Below, one piece after another: positions 1-7,502 of a stretch of 49,232 nucleotides of DNA. The position numbers were made by a program, and so were the translations under genes. Numbering within the stretch: position 1 is the stretch's first letter; each line of letters opens with the position of its first letter. Where the stretch lies: contig OMYS01000028.1 in the NCBI GenBank assembly GCA_900315305.1, positions 1 to 49,232 of the forward strand, given 5' to 3'. Source of the DNA: an uncultured Eubacteriales bacterium. Lineage in GTDB: Bacteria > Bacillota > Clostridia > Lachnospirales > Lachnospiraceae. Under the pieces are notes generated by a model. That model was not told where the DNA came from and did not search any database. It worked only from the letters and a program-made list of their open reading frames with translations.

Positions 1-909
1 AGCCTTCATTCTTTTCACGACGCCGACTTCAGAAAAATAAAATGGCGGCAGATAAATGGCCTTTTGCGGCGGAGCAACTGCTGCCTGTTCCGGTGGCGCG
101 GGAATTTCCTCAGTAATTACATCCTCTGCACGGATCATCTCGTCAAGGGACATGGACAGGAGGCTCTCATCCACATCGAGTAATTCCGTGCCTGTCTTAA
201 GAAGCATCTCCCTTGTCGCAAAGCAGTGACCGCCCTCTGACAGCTTGTTCAGGGTATACATCAGTCCGCTGCGAAGACGCGCATATTTCTCATGTCCGAA
301 GCCCATTTTTTCCGCAATCGTGTCGGCCGTCTTAAACCCGATTCCCCAGATGTCATCCGCCAGCCTGTACGGATTTTCCTGAACCGTCTTGATGCTGTCA
401 TTTCCGTATGTCTTATAAATTCTGGTCGCATGAGCCGTAGACACATCATGTCCCTGAAGAAAGAGCATGATATTCTTGATCTCCTTCTGCTCTGCCCAGC
501 TCTTCTTAATCCGCTCCACGCGGGTCTTCCCTATGCCGGGAACAGACAGGAGTCTGTCAGGCTCCTCCTCAATGACAGTAAGCGTATCCTTGCCGAATTT
601 TTCTACAATTCGTTTCGCAAATTTCGGACCGACTCCTCTGACAAGACCGCTGCCGAGGTACTTCTCAATCCCATAAGCTGTAGCAGGCAGCGTCTCCTCG
701 AAGGTCTCCATCGCGAACTGCCGGCCGTATTTCGGATCCACACGCCAGCTGCCGCCAATATAAAGAACAGATCCGACATGCACCTCCGGCATAGACCCGA
801 CCACGGTGACAAGGTCGGCATAATTCTTCACACGGCATTTGATCACCGAATATCCATTCTGTTCATTTTGATAGGTAATTCGCTCAACGACGCCCCTGAT
901 ATGTTCCAT
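1..909 (-). CDS. recD2: RecD2-type ATP-dependent DNA helicase (5' part, continues off the left edge)
   Basis: The minus-strand translation from the ATG at 907-909 begins MEHIRGVVERITYQNEQNGY, the typical N-terminus of RecD2 (YrrC) helicases. Helix-hairpin-helix segments follow (GSGLVRGVGPKFAKRIVEKF, then LSVPGIGKTRVERIKKSWAE, about residues 85-150), and then the WGIGFKTADTIAEKMGF segment. RecD2 proteins are SF1B 5'-3' helicases acting in recombination and repair without RecBC. About 303 residues are visible; the Walker motifs would lie beyond the window. The start is chosen because it reproduces the conserved family N-terminus, although the ribosome binding site (GGAAAG) is weak. Confidence 0.9.
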   Translation of the reverse strand, partial: MEHIRGVVERITYQNEQNGYSVIKCRVKNYADLVTVVGSMPEVHVGSVLYIGGSWRVDPKYGRQFAMETFEETLPATAYGIEKYLGSGLVRGVGPKFAKRIVEKFGKDTLTVIEEEPDRLLSVPGIGKTRVERIKKSWAEQKEIKNIMLFLQGHDVSTAHATRIYKTYGNDSIKTVQENPYRLADDIWGIGFKTADTIAEKMGFGHEKYARLRSGLMYTLNKLSEGGHCFATREMLLKTGTELLDVDESLLSMSLDEMIRAEDVITEEIPAPPEQAAVAPPQKAIYLPPFYFSEVGVVKRMKA

Positions 910-965
910 GAAACCGTACTTTCCGCAAAATGAATGCTCTCTGCAAACTTCAAATTCCAGTAACG

Positions 966-1009
966 ATTCAGCACTCCTTCATCTTTTCAGTCTATGCCGA
1001 GTGCTGAAT
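966..1009. repeat. Short inverted-repeat element (ATTCAGCACTC arms)
   Basis: ATTCAGCACTC (966-976) and GAGTGCTGAAT (999-1009) are perfect 11-bp inverted arms around a 22-bp centre. The left arm extends outward as AGTAACG. Related arms occur at 10261-10272 and 16113-16199, so this is a dispersed intergenic element. It lies just upstream of recD2 and may form a hairpin or cruciform. No transposase is nearby. Confidence 0.6.
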
Positions 1010-1194
1010 AATCGCAAATTCGTAACTATTCTATAGATACAGTATATACGGCAGAGCAAGAGCTGGCATTGGGAAATGCACATTTCTCTGCCGCACCCGG
1101 CGGTATATTCATTTTCCATAGCGATCGCAGGCTCAGGATGCTTTTATTGTGTGTCAATGGGCTTGACTACCCCCCATATGCAGTATCTTAAGGA

Positions 1195-1287
1195 ATAGGA
1201 TTGGATTTGCTTCTATAGGTGGAAAAGTCCGTAAGAGGACTTGAACCGGCTTGATGAGCCTTCCGGCAGATAAAATCCAATGCCTAT
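1195..1287 (+). ncRNA. Predicted structured 5' leader (three-way junction) of the 1339 gene
   Basis: A closing stem pairs ATAGG (1195-1199) with CCTAT (1283-1287), and TTGGATTT (1201-1208) with AAATCCAA (1273-1280). Inside it are two hairpins: AAGTCC-GTAAGA-GGACTT (about 1225-1242) and CCGG-N13-CCGG (about 1246-1266, with an alternative GGCT/AGCC pairing). This three-way junction ends about 50 nt before the start codon at 1339. It does not match any riboswitch consensus I know (TPP, purine, c-di-GMP, THF, SAM and glycine were considered). It could be an unrecognised riboswitch, a protein-binding leader or a stability element. The pairing is read by eye, not computed. Confidence 0.4.
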
Positions 1288-1338
1288 CAATTAATTGAAA
1301 CGTTTGTGCCAAACACATATGAGGGAGGAAATGCGAAC

Positions 1339-1761
1339 ATGAAGGAAAAATGGGAATCGCCAAGAATTAAGGTGGAGACATTTGCGCCGAATGACTATGT
1401 AAGCGCATGCTGGGGTGTTGCCTGTGATGTAACTGCAGCCAATCAGTATGAAATGTCGATCGGAACGTATGATTCGACGAATTTATTCCATGATGCAAAC
1501 AACTGCGGCCAGGAGTCCAATCAGTATATCCAGGACAAAAATGGTGATGGAACCATTGATACCATGACAGAAACCGGAACAAAGGGTCTGGGCAATCTGA
1601 AATGTACTCTTTATACAGACAGGACCTACACAACTCAGGAATCTTACAATAGTGTTCATCCTGGTGACTACATTTACTGGACGACTTCAGCAGGAAGTCG
1701 GACCTGGCATCATCAGGGACAGGCCGTAGCGACAGAAACGGCTCATCCGAACCACTCATAA
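1339..1761 (+). CDS. Small hypothetical protein with N-terminal PNDYVSACW motif and one EF-hand-like loop
   Basis: A 140-residue protein. The ATG at 1339 has GGGAGG 9 nt upstream and is preferred to the upstream in-frame ATG. The N-terminus is basic and lacks a signal peptide or membrane segment. It carries FAPNDYVSACW at residues 15-25, resembling the F-x-PNEYVAAC start I associate with many small uncharacterised Lachnospiraceae proteins. Residues 66-74 read DKNGDGTID, a canonical EF-hand/dockerin-type calcium loop. There are four cysteines (24, 29, 56, 89), and a C-terminal tail rich in W, H and T (YWTT, TWHHQ, HPNHS). It is monocistronic, preceded by a structured leader and followed by a strong terminator. 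Function is unknown. A peptide-precursor role is possible, but no maturation enzyme is adjacent. Confidence 0.7.
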   Translation: MKEKWESPRIKVETFAPNDYVSACWGVACDVTAANQYEMSIGTYDSTNLFHDANNCGQESNQYIQDKNGDGTIDTMTETGTKGLGNLKCTLYTDRTYTTQESYNSVHPGDYIYWTTSAGSRTWHHQGQAVATETAHPNHS

Positions 1762-1767
1762 AAATTC

Positions 1768-1801
1768 AGACCTGCAGGCACAAGCCTGCAGGTCTTTTTT
1801 T
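1768..1801 (+). terminator. Intrinsic terminator of the 1339 gene
   Basis: A perfect 12-bp stem (AGACCTGCAGGC, 1768-1779, with its complement at 1784-1795) closes an ACAA tetraloop and is followed by a run of T to 1801. It begins 7 nt after the stop codon. Confidence 0.9.
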
Positions 1802-1896
1802 CATTCAAATTGGTTTATTTTCTTAAGCAGTGCCTTTTCGGTCTGAATCTCTACATACTCTTTCCAGGCATCAGACTGCCACAACAGATCCCGCAC
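1801..1896 (-). pseudogene. Remnant of a YoeB/RelE-type toxin (N-terminal fragment)
   Basis: Reading the minus strand from GTG (1894-1896) gives VRDLLWQSDAWKEYVEIQTE followed by KALLKKINQFE and a stop at 1801-1803, about 31 residues. This resembles the first helix region of YoeB/Txe/RelE mRNA interferases (LLWSDEAWEDYLYWQ...KKINELI). The catalytic C-terminal half is absent; the sequence runs straight into the terminator of the convergent 1339 gene. It directly follows the antitoxin remnant at 1899-2005. The assignment rests on pattern resemblance only. Confidence 0.45.
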
Positions 1897-1898
1897 GT

Positions 1899-2005
1899 TT
1901 AATCCTCCACCACCTCGTGATGCACGGCATCGCCTCTTCTCACTTCCCGTATCCTGCGCTTAAGCTCGGATGCTTCCGCCGGAGTAAATCCATTCTCATC
2001 ACGTT
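1899..2005 (-). pseudogene. Remnant of a RelB/StbD/YefM-type antitoxin (C-terminal fragment)
   Basis: The minus strand reads RDENGFTPAEASELKRRIRE and ends VRRGDAVHHEVVED before a TAA at 1899-1901. This matches the C-terminal tail style of RelB-type antitoxins (acidic, ending HELIED). An in-frame stop lies just upstream of RDEN, so the DNA-binding N-terminus is missing. The toxin fragment's GTG starts 3 nt after the antitoxin stop, the expected antitoxin-toxin order. Confidence 0.45.
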
Positions 2006-2067
2006 TTCATGTGTCAAGTTACTGTTTACACCGCCTTTTTGTTACGATTTGACAAAGAAAAAACAGG

Positions 2068-2095
2068 TTGCATATCTCCCGAAATCTGCTACACT
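2068..2095 (+). promoter_or_regulatory. Promoter of the abi RNA/Abi_2 unit
   Basis: A -35 box TTGCAT (2068-2073) and -10 box TACACT (2090-2095) are separated by 16 bp. Transcription would begin near 2102, at the edge of the RNA structure. A further TTGACA at 2049-2054 is too far upstream (35 bp) to serve this -10. Confidence 0.45.
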
Positions 2096-2101
2096 GTTAG
2101 T

Positions 2102-2188
2102 GACAGAGCCCACCACGCATAAGGCGGAAGCTCAGGTGCAAACCACCTGCGCAACAAACGTACTGCGGACCACGGTGGGACTTTTTTT
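2102..2188 (+). ncRNA. Structured RNA upstream of the Abi_2 gene (abiF-RNA-like), ending in a terminator
   Basis: The outer stem CCCACC (2109-2114) pairs with GGTGGG (2174-2179), followed by a T7 tract (2182-2188). Enclosed hairpins include CAGGTG-CAAAC-CACCTG (about 2133-2149) and a CGCA/TGCG stem-loop. From memory, a conserved abiF RNA motif (earlier lactis-plasmid) has been described upstream of Abi genes of this type. Position and architecture fit, but I could not test the match to its consensus. The terminal stem plus T tract would end most transcripts before the gene, so abundant short RNA with limited read-through is expected. Confidence 0.55.
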
Positions 2189-2205
2189 ATCTTTGGAGGA
2201 CTGAA

Positions 2206-3099
2206 ATGGTTAAATTAAAACCGGCCCTTACTTACGAGGAGCAAGTTGAACGCCTCATCACAGTACATAACCTTTCCATAGATGACACAGAAAAAGCGAT
2301 CCGGACCTTAAAGAGAGTTAACTATTATCGTCTGAGTGCATATGGTATCGGACTCACACAAAAGGAAGATCCTGAAAAATACATAGATGGGATTTCTTTA
2401 AGGCACATCCACCGGCTTTATAAGTTTGACAGTCTGTTCCGCAATAAGCTCATTCATGTTATTGAGCAGATGGAAATACAACTCAGAGCTCAAATTTCAA
2501 ATTATATTGCCCTTAAATATGGTCCCGAAGGATATATAGACGTTAACAACTTTGCCGATAAAAAGACCAGCTCTGGCGAGTCCGTGCATGCAGCTATCCT
2601 GAGTAATTTCAGGAAGGAATGTGAACACCAAAAGAAGGTTCCCTTTGTGAAGCACCATATGATTAAGTATGAAGGTCATTTTCCCATATGGGTCGCTGTT
2701 GAGTTATTTACTTTCGGTAATCTTTCATCCCTTTACAGCATCATGAAAAATGAAGATCAGCAAGCAATAGCTGATTTATACCATACAAATCGTAAGCACC
2801 TAGGAAGTTGGATCCTTGCTCTCGTGGAAATAAGAAACATATGTGCCCACTACAGCAGGTTGTATAATATGCCGCTCAAACAGTCGCCATACCTGTATTC
2901 GGAAAATCAGAAATACCGCCGAGGTTCCATAAATAAAGTCTTCCCGGTCCTCCTCGTAATCAAACGCATGCAGAATAACAGCGAACTGTGGAGAGCTTTT
3001 GAAAAGAATATTGAGCTCTTATTTGATGAGTATAGTGATGTCATCAGGCTTTCTTTTATAGGATTTCCAAGGGAATGGAAATCAGTATTGTCCGAATAG
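2206..3099 (+). CDS. Abi_2 family abortive-infection protein (AbiD/AbiF-like)
   Basis: A 297-residue protein, normal length for Abi_2 (Pfam PF07751). It opens with KPALTYEEQVERLITVHNL, followed by the YYRLSAYGIGL segment typical of the family. R210-N-I-C-A-H215 is the HEPN-type R-x4-H motif of the family, expected to be the RNase active site. There is no membrane segment, so it should be cytosolic. Abi_2 proteins are associated with phage exclusion, probably by RNA cleavage after infection. GGAGG lies 7 nt before the ATG. It sits immediately downstream of the structured RNA/terminator at 2102-2188, suggesting RNA-controlled expression or an RNA partner. The neighbouring decayed TA cassette supports a small defence/accessory patch. 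Confidence 0.85.
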   Translation: MVKLKPALTYEEQVERLITVHNLSIDDTEKAIRTLKRVNYYRLSAYGIGLTQKEDPEKYIDGISLRHIHRLYKFDSLFRNKLIHVIEQMEIQLRAQISNYIALKYGPEGYIDVNNFADKKTSSGESVHAAILSNFRKECEHQKKVPFVKHHMIKYEGHFPIWVAVELFTFGNLSSLYSIMKNEDQQAIADLYHTNRKHLGSWILALVEIRNICAHYSRLYNMPLKQSPYLYSENQKYRRGSINKVFPVLLVIKRMQNNSELWRAFEKNIELLFDEYSDVIRLSFIGFPREWKSVLSE

Positions 3100-3360
3100 A
3101 AGACTTCTGCCCTTCTTATCAGGTAAACACAAGTAGTAAAACTCTCCCACCAAATCAAAGATTTGGAAGAGCTTCTAAGAAACCGCCCACGGTCGGCCGG
3201 ATCCGCTATTCACCAGGGCGGGTTCAGCTGCATGGCCGGGACATGCTGTCTTTCGGCAGCTGTCCTCCCTTGCGGAAGCACGGCATGCAATTTCATCCAG
3301 GCCGTTTCTTCGTCATCCTCCGGATCAGGAGTTGCGCTGCTCTTGCAGTAACATTCGAGA
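3100..3360. other. Non-coding spacer, nothing recognised
   Basis: No convincing gene is seen in either strand between the Abi_2 stop and the repeat block at 3361. Short minus-strand open frames (for example one ending MQLNPPW) show no family resemblance. Confidence 0.4.
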
Positions 3361-3366
3361 TGAAAT

Positions 3367-3404
3367 CAGGATATTTCCTCCTACCCGTGAGGAATTTCCG
3401 TCGT
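3367..3404. repeat. Degenerate copy of the terminator-hairpin repeat
   Basis: CAGGATATTTCCTCCTACCC and the following GTGAGGAATTTCCGTCGT closely match the loop and right arm of the hairpin repeat at 3616-3662 and 7340-7384. The left arm is lost. It sits just before the duplicated permease tail, the same order (repeat, then tail) as at 7340-7616. Confidence 0.6.
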
Positions 3405-3422
3405 AGGGCCTATTATCTGCAA

Positions 3423-3542
3423 CAGCTCTCACTCCGCCTGCGCCGTTGCCACAACCTCTTTCCTCTGCTTATTCCTCCTCCGTCTCACCCGGCCGTACAT
3501 TTCATTTTCCATCGCCATGACGTGCTCGATCCGGATCGGCCG
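3423..3542 (-). pseudogene. Duplicated 3' end of the APC permease gene (orphan tail)
   Basis: About 120 bp nearly identical to 7497-7616, the last part of the permease gene. Minus-strand translations are LLRPIRIEHVMAMENEMYGR and RVRRRRNKQRKEVVATAQAE here, versus LFRPIRIEHVMAMENEMYGR and RVRRRRNAKRKEAVATAQAE in the intact gene; both end at a TGA. Nothing resembling the permease lies upstream of the fragment, so it is a broken duplicate left by recombination. Confidence 0.85.
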
Positions 3543-3615
3543 GAGCAGCTCTGGAAACCCCAGGGTTGGCCTTATCCGAGCATGAGCAAGGTCCGTATGC
3601 TGTCGCCGACACAGC

Positions 3616-3662
3616 AAAAATCCCCCGCAGGCAGGACATTTCTTCCTACCCGCGAGGGATTT
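3616..3662 (-). terminator. Long hairpin terminator downstream of the BspA-like gene (repeat copy)
   Basis: The minus strand forms a 19-bp stem (arms 3618-3636 and 3644-3662, some G-T pairs) with a 7-nt loop, ending in a U tract (A3616-A3620 on plus). It lies about 105 bp past the bspA-like stop. The same sequence recurs at 7340-7384 downstream of the permease, so one terminator cassette has been copied. Confidence 0.75.
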
Positions 3663-3766
3663 CCGTCGTGCACTATCCGCCGTGCGCCACCTTTCGTGCA
3701 CTATCCGTCGTGTGGCTTATCTTGCACTCATCTCTTGTAGCCTATCTGCCGCGCGACCGGATGGAA

Positions 3767-6700
3767 TCATACGCCGTACCAGCCGATGCCTTCGTACTTC
3801 CATCCGACAGAAACAAGGTGATCTCTTTCATCCTTGCTTGCCGTATAGTGATGCGCACCTGCTCCCGTGCAGTTCGGGTTATAGAGGCGATAGAGCGGTT
3901 TGCCGCTCGATGCCGGTGCGGAGTACCAGGAGATTCCCTCATACTTCCATCCGAGCTTCACGAGATTGTCTCTCTCCTTTGAGCTGCCCGTATAATGGTG
4001 ATCTCCTGCGTTCGGATTGTACAGACGGTAAATCGGTGTTCCAGACATCGGAGCATTCCATCCGATCCCCTCATATCTCCATCCGACGCTCTTTAAATGA
4101 TCGCGTTCATCTTTGTTGCTCGTGTAGAAGTGCTCACCGCTGTTCGGATTGTACAGACGGTACATGCTGCACGAAGTTTGCTTGTTGTCATGACCCGATA
4201 CGGTAAATGTCGTATTACCGATAAACTCCATTGTGCCGTTCGTGAGCTCCGCATAGACATGGACGTTGTATGTGCCGTCATACAGATTGCTCTTCGGGCT
4301 GAATGCGGACAGCTGAATCTGCTTTTCAAAAGTACCACCTTTTTTCTGATCCGCCTTCACCCAAATGATATCATCCTGTCCGTCACGATCAGACCAGATC
4401 GCAAGATACAGCTGCTTCAGGTTCGGGATCTTCGCTCCAGTCAGAGATATGTCAGTACTCTTCTTGTCCTGTCCGATATTTCCGGCGCTCAGGGTTCCTC
4501 GTATAAGCTCCGGCTTTGGAGTTACTGTCGGCTTTACGGTCGGCGTAGCGGTTGGAGCCGCCGTCGGCTTAGCGGTCGGCGCAGCCGTTGGAGCCGCCGT
4601 CGGCTTAGCAGTCGGCGTAGCAACCGGCTGTTTGATGACCGTAACTGTCAGCTTCCGAATGATCTTTCCATTGTCCGCCGAGACAGTCAGAGTTGTCTGG
4701 CCCGCGCGCTTTCCTGTGATGGTCCCGTCTGCGCTCACTGTGGCGATGCGGTCAGACGCGGATGTCCAAGTAATGCCCTGATTTGTCGCATTTTTCGGCT
4801 CAACAGTTACTGTCACCCGGGTTGACTCTCCTTCCTTCAGCTTCAAATTATCTGAAGAAAGTGTCAGACTTTTGACCGGAACATAGGACTTCGTTTCATC
4901 TCCAGGCGTAAAATATGCCGTATGCCACTTGTCCCATTTGGGCACTGTCCAACCAGATTTGTCTTTCAGAACATATAAAGTCAGTGAATCATCAATAGGA
5001 AAGCTTGGGTAGAGATCTCCATTATTATGTTCCGGGGCATTTCCATAGAAATAGATGGCAGTTAGCGATGTGCAACCGGAAAAAGCCCTTGCTCCTATGC
5101 TGGTCACACCGTCCGGGATCGTGATCTGTTGAAGTGCTTCGCAACCGTAAAAAGTGCCGTGTTCGATGCTGGTCACACCACTTGGGATGGTGATCTCTTT
5201 AAGCGAGCTACATCCGGAAAAAGCTCCGCCACCAAGGCTGGTTACACCACTTGGGATGGCGATCTCTTTAAGTGAGCTGCAACCAGAAAAAGCATCCTCT
5301 CCAATGCTGGTCACGCCTCCCGGAATCGTGATCTGAATAAGCGAACTGCATTCAGAAAAAGCGTCCTCTCCAATGCTGGTCACACCGTCAGGGATCGTAA
5401 TCTGCTGAAGCAAGCTGCAGCCAGAAAAAGTACCCCATTCAATGCTGGTCACACCGCCCGGAATTGTAATCTCCGTTAATGATGTACAATTCTGAAAAGC
5501 ATCTCTTCCGATTCTATTTACACTTTCTGGTATAATAGCCTTCTGAAGCAATGTACAATCTTTAAAAGCTCCCCATCCGATACTTGTTACACTGTTTGGG
5601 ATCGCAATCTCCTTAAGCGATGTACATCCTTCGAAAGCATCGCCGCCTATACTTGTCACACTATTCGGGATCGTAATCTGCTGAAGCGATGTACAGTCTT
5701 TAAAAGTATAATAGCCAATATTCATCACACTGTTCGGGATCGTAATCTCCTTAAGTGATGTGCAGCCTTCGAAGACACTGTCATCGATATTCGTCACACT
5801 ATCCGGAATCGTAATCTGCTGAAGCGATGTGCAGCCGCTAAATGTCGAATTTGTTATCGCAGTTATATTATTGTCAAATATGGAGACTTCCTGAAGCGAT
5901 GTACAACCAAAAAAGGTGCACTTCATTGTACGATTACCAGTATCCACTCCACCTAAAATCGTAACTTTTTGAAGTGATTTACAATCAATAAAAGTTTCCG
6001 TAAGATCCCACCCTGTATCTGGAAGATCCCACCCTGTATCTGGTATAGTAATTTCTTTAAGCGAAGTACCTGAAAAAGCTCCTATTCCAAGATGTACGCT
6101 ATCTGGGAGTGTGATTTGTGTAAGTGCTTTGCAACCAGAAAAGGCTCCATTTCCAATAGTTATATAGTCTCGAAGTGTAACATCTTGAAGTGCTGTGCAT
6201 TTACCAAAGGCATATTCTCCGATATTGGTACCCTCGGTATCATTACCTAGAAATACAATTTTTTTAAGATTTGTACAACCCCAAAACGCTTCCTCTCCAA
6301 TCTGGGTAAGATTTTTCGAGAAAGTAACCTGCTGAAGCGATGTACAGCCATCAAAAGCTCTGCCCCTGATACCGACCACGGTTTTTCCATCAATAGCATC
6401 TGGTATTGTTATACTCGCCTCAATTCCCGTGTAACTCGAAATATATATTCCCGGAAAAAATCCACCGCGTTCTTCAACATAATTGAAGTCAGCAAATTTT
6501 TTTATTTCTGACACCGCTTCACTATCTTCCGCCACGCCTACTGTATTGTTCTGCGCGTCTGGAGCTGCCACGGCTCCGCCTTCTGCTTCCGTGCTCTCAG
6601 CCACCGATGCAGAGTCCGGCTTCATTTCCTGACTTTCGCTCACTGCATCAGACTCTTCTGCTGTGCTTTTCTCATCTGTACTTTCCGGCACACTGTCCGC

Positions 6701-6871
6701 ATCCAGCTCCGGATTTGTGACGGCCGTGTCACTGCTATTGCTTCCTTCCGGCTCATTTGCCACTGTCTCTGTTCCCTGATCCATTGCATACCCGGTCACC
6801 GGCATGCCCATCGTCAGCGTCGATGCCATCACGGCAGCCATCACCGCTGCCAGGAGTCGTTTTCTCTTCAT
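3767..6871 (-). CDS. BspA-like leucine-rich-repeat surface protein with Ig-like and C-terminal repeat domains
   Basis: A 1034-residue secreted protein; the ATG at 6871 has GGGAGG 8 nt upstream. Residues 1-30 are a signal peptide (MKRKRLLAAVMAAVMASTLT, cleavage near GYA). An acidic Ser/Glu-rich spacer follows to about 130. Residues about 140-607 are LRR_5/BspA repeats of the form GCTSLQQITIPDSVTSIG-DAF. Residues about 663-745 are a Big_2 bacterial Ig-like domain, then a PTA-rich linker (748-785). Residues about 789-892 resemble a GBS_Bsp-like domain. The C-terminus has three YRLYNPN-G-H-YT repeats (from about 902, 949 and 999; DUF5648-like), probably cell-surface or glycan binding. No LPxTG anchor is seen. 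Such proteins mediate adhesion. An in-frame 21-bp tandem duplication at 6003-6043 repeats PDTGWDL. It is monocistronic and flanked by duplicated sequence. Confidence 0.9.
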   Translation of the reverse strand: MKRKRLLAAVMAAVMASTLTMGMPVTGYAMDQGTETVANEPEGSNSSDTAVTNPELDADSVPESTDEKSTAEESDAVSESQEMKPDSASVAESTEAEGGAVAAPDAQNNTVGVAEDSEAVSEIKKFADFNYVEERGGFFPGIYISSYTGIEASITIPDAIDGKTVVGIRGRAFDGCTSLQQVTFSKNLTQIGEEAFWGCTNLKKIVFLGNDTEGTNIGEYAFGKCTALQDVTLRDYITIGNGAFSGCKALTQITLPDSVHLGIGAFSGTSLKEITIPDTGWDLPDTGWDLTETFIDCKSLQKVTILGGVDTGNRTMKCTFFGCTSLQEVSIFDNNITAITNSTFSGCTSLQQITIPDSVTNIDDSVFEGCTSLKEITIPNSVMNIGYYTFKDCTSLQQITIPNSVTSIGGDAFEGCTSLKEIAIPNSVTSIGWGAFKDCTLLQKAIIPESVNRIGRDAFQNCTSLTEITIPGGVTSIEWGTFSGCSLLQQITIPDGVTSIGEDAFSECSSLIQITIPGGVTSIGEDAFSGCSSLKEIAIPSGVTSLGGGAFSGCSSLKEITIPSGVTSIEHGTFYGCEALQQITIPDGVTSIGARAFSGCTSLTAIYFYGNAPEHNNGDLYPSFPIDDSLTLYVLKDKSGWTVPKWDKWHTAYFTPGDETKSYVPVKSLTLSSDNLKLKEGESTRVTVTVEPKNATNQGITWTSASDRIATVSADGTITGKRAGQTTLTVSADNGKIIRKLTVTVIKQPVATPTAKPTAAPTAAPTAKPTAAPTATPTVKPTVTPKPELIRGTLSAGNIGQDKKSTDISLTGAKIPNLKQLYLAIWSDRDGQDDIIWVKADQKKGGTFEKQIQLSAFSPKSNLYDGTYNVHVYAELTNGTMEFIGNTTFTVSGHDNKQTSCSMYRLYNPNSGEHFYTSNKDERDHLKSVGWRYEGIGWNAPMSGTPIYRLYNPNAGDHHYTGSSKERDNLVKLGWKYEGISWYSAPASSGKPLYRLYNPNCTGAGAHHYTASKDERDHLVSVGWKYEGIGWYGV

Positions 6872-7330
6872 CCTGTTTTCCTCCCTGCCAATTGTTCCCA
6901 CGGTCCTCTGCCAAAGGATCCGCGGGGCTTAAGATACATAGAATCCTGCCCTTAAGAGAATTCCAAGATACTGCCGACAGAAATTTTTCTCCCGCCGGCT
7001 GTGCAGTTATCAAGGTACAGGCCTGCTTCATGAGCAGGAAAGCTGAAGGATCGCAGAGCCCGGAACTTCTATTCCCGAATGCGTGTGCCATATAGGAACA
7101 AGGCCCGGCATCCGCAATGGATAATCTCCCGCGCTTTGTTGATTTTCAACAATCGGGCAATGAACTCTGCACCAAAATCTATCTATAATTATAAGAATCC
7201 GACATCCGCCGTCAACGCAGCTGCGTTCATCTTCTCTGTCCAATCGCATGTCCAATTTCATCTCAATCCGCCTGCGGAAAAGTCTACAGCGTCTGATTTT
7301 ACGCACAATTGTCCAAAATAGCGCATCCTG
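6872..7330. other. Intergenic region upstream of the BspA-like gene
   Basis: About 460 bp between the bspA-like start and the permease terminator. No credible gene on either strand. On the minus strand, a CCTGCT-N5-AGCAGG hairpin lies near 7022-7038. The region must hold the bspA-like promoter, but no convincing -35/-10 pair stood out. Confidence 0.4.
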
Positions 7331-7339
7331 ACACAGCAA

Positions 7340-7384
7340 AAATCCCCCGCAGGCAGGATATTTCTTCCTACCCGCGAGGGATTT
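7340..7384 (-). terminator. Long hairpin terminator downstream of the APC permease (repeat copy)
   Basis: Arms 7340-7358 and 7366-7384 with a 7-nt loop, U tract on the minus strand. Nearly identical to the hairpin at 3616-3662. It lies about 120 bp after the permease stop codon. Confidence 0.75.
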
Positions 7385-7502
7385 CCGTTGTGCAGCATCA
7401 TTCATGTGGCCTGTCTGTCGTGTCATTCACCAGTCGTGCGCGCCGGCCTATCTGCCACTATCATCTCATATTCTTTTCTGTCGTGTACCATCCTGGCAGC
7501 TC

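Noticed and set aside
1195..1287. Hammerhead ribozyme, from a CTTGATGAG near a GGAAAA
   Set aside because: The core is CUUGAUGAG rather than CUGAUGAG, the order of conserved elements does not fit any hammerhead type, and the cleavage-site stem is not present.
2049..2054. TTGACA as -35 of the abi RNA promoter
   Set aside because: It is 35 bp from the best -10 box; TTGCAT at 2068 has correct spacing.
3075..4206. Plus-strand open frames of 138-221 codons around the end of the BspA-like gene
   Set aside because: They cross the duplicated permease tail, terminator hairpin and antisense of the YRLYNPN repeats; no independent gene signal.
6872..7330. c-di-GMP riboswitch upstream of the surface protein gene
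   Set aside because: Surface adhesins are often c-di-GMP controlled, but the GEMM core (GCAAA, CGCAAAGCC and tetraloop-receptor elements) was not found.
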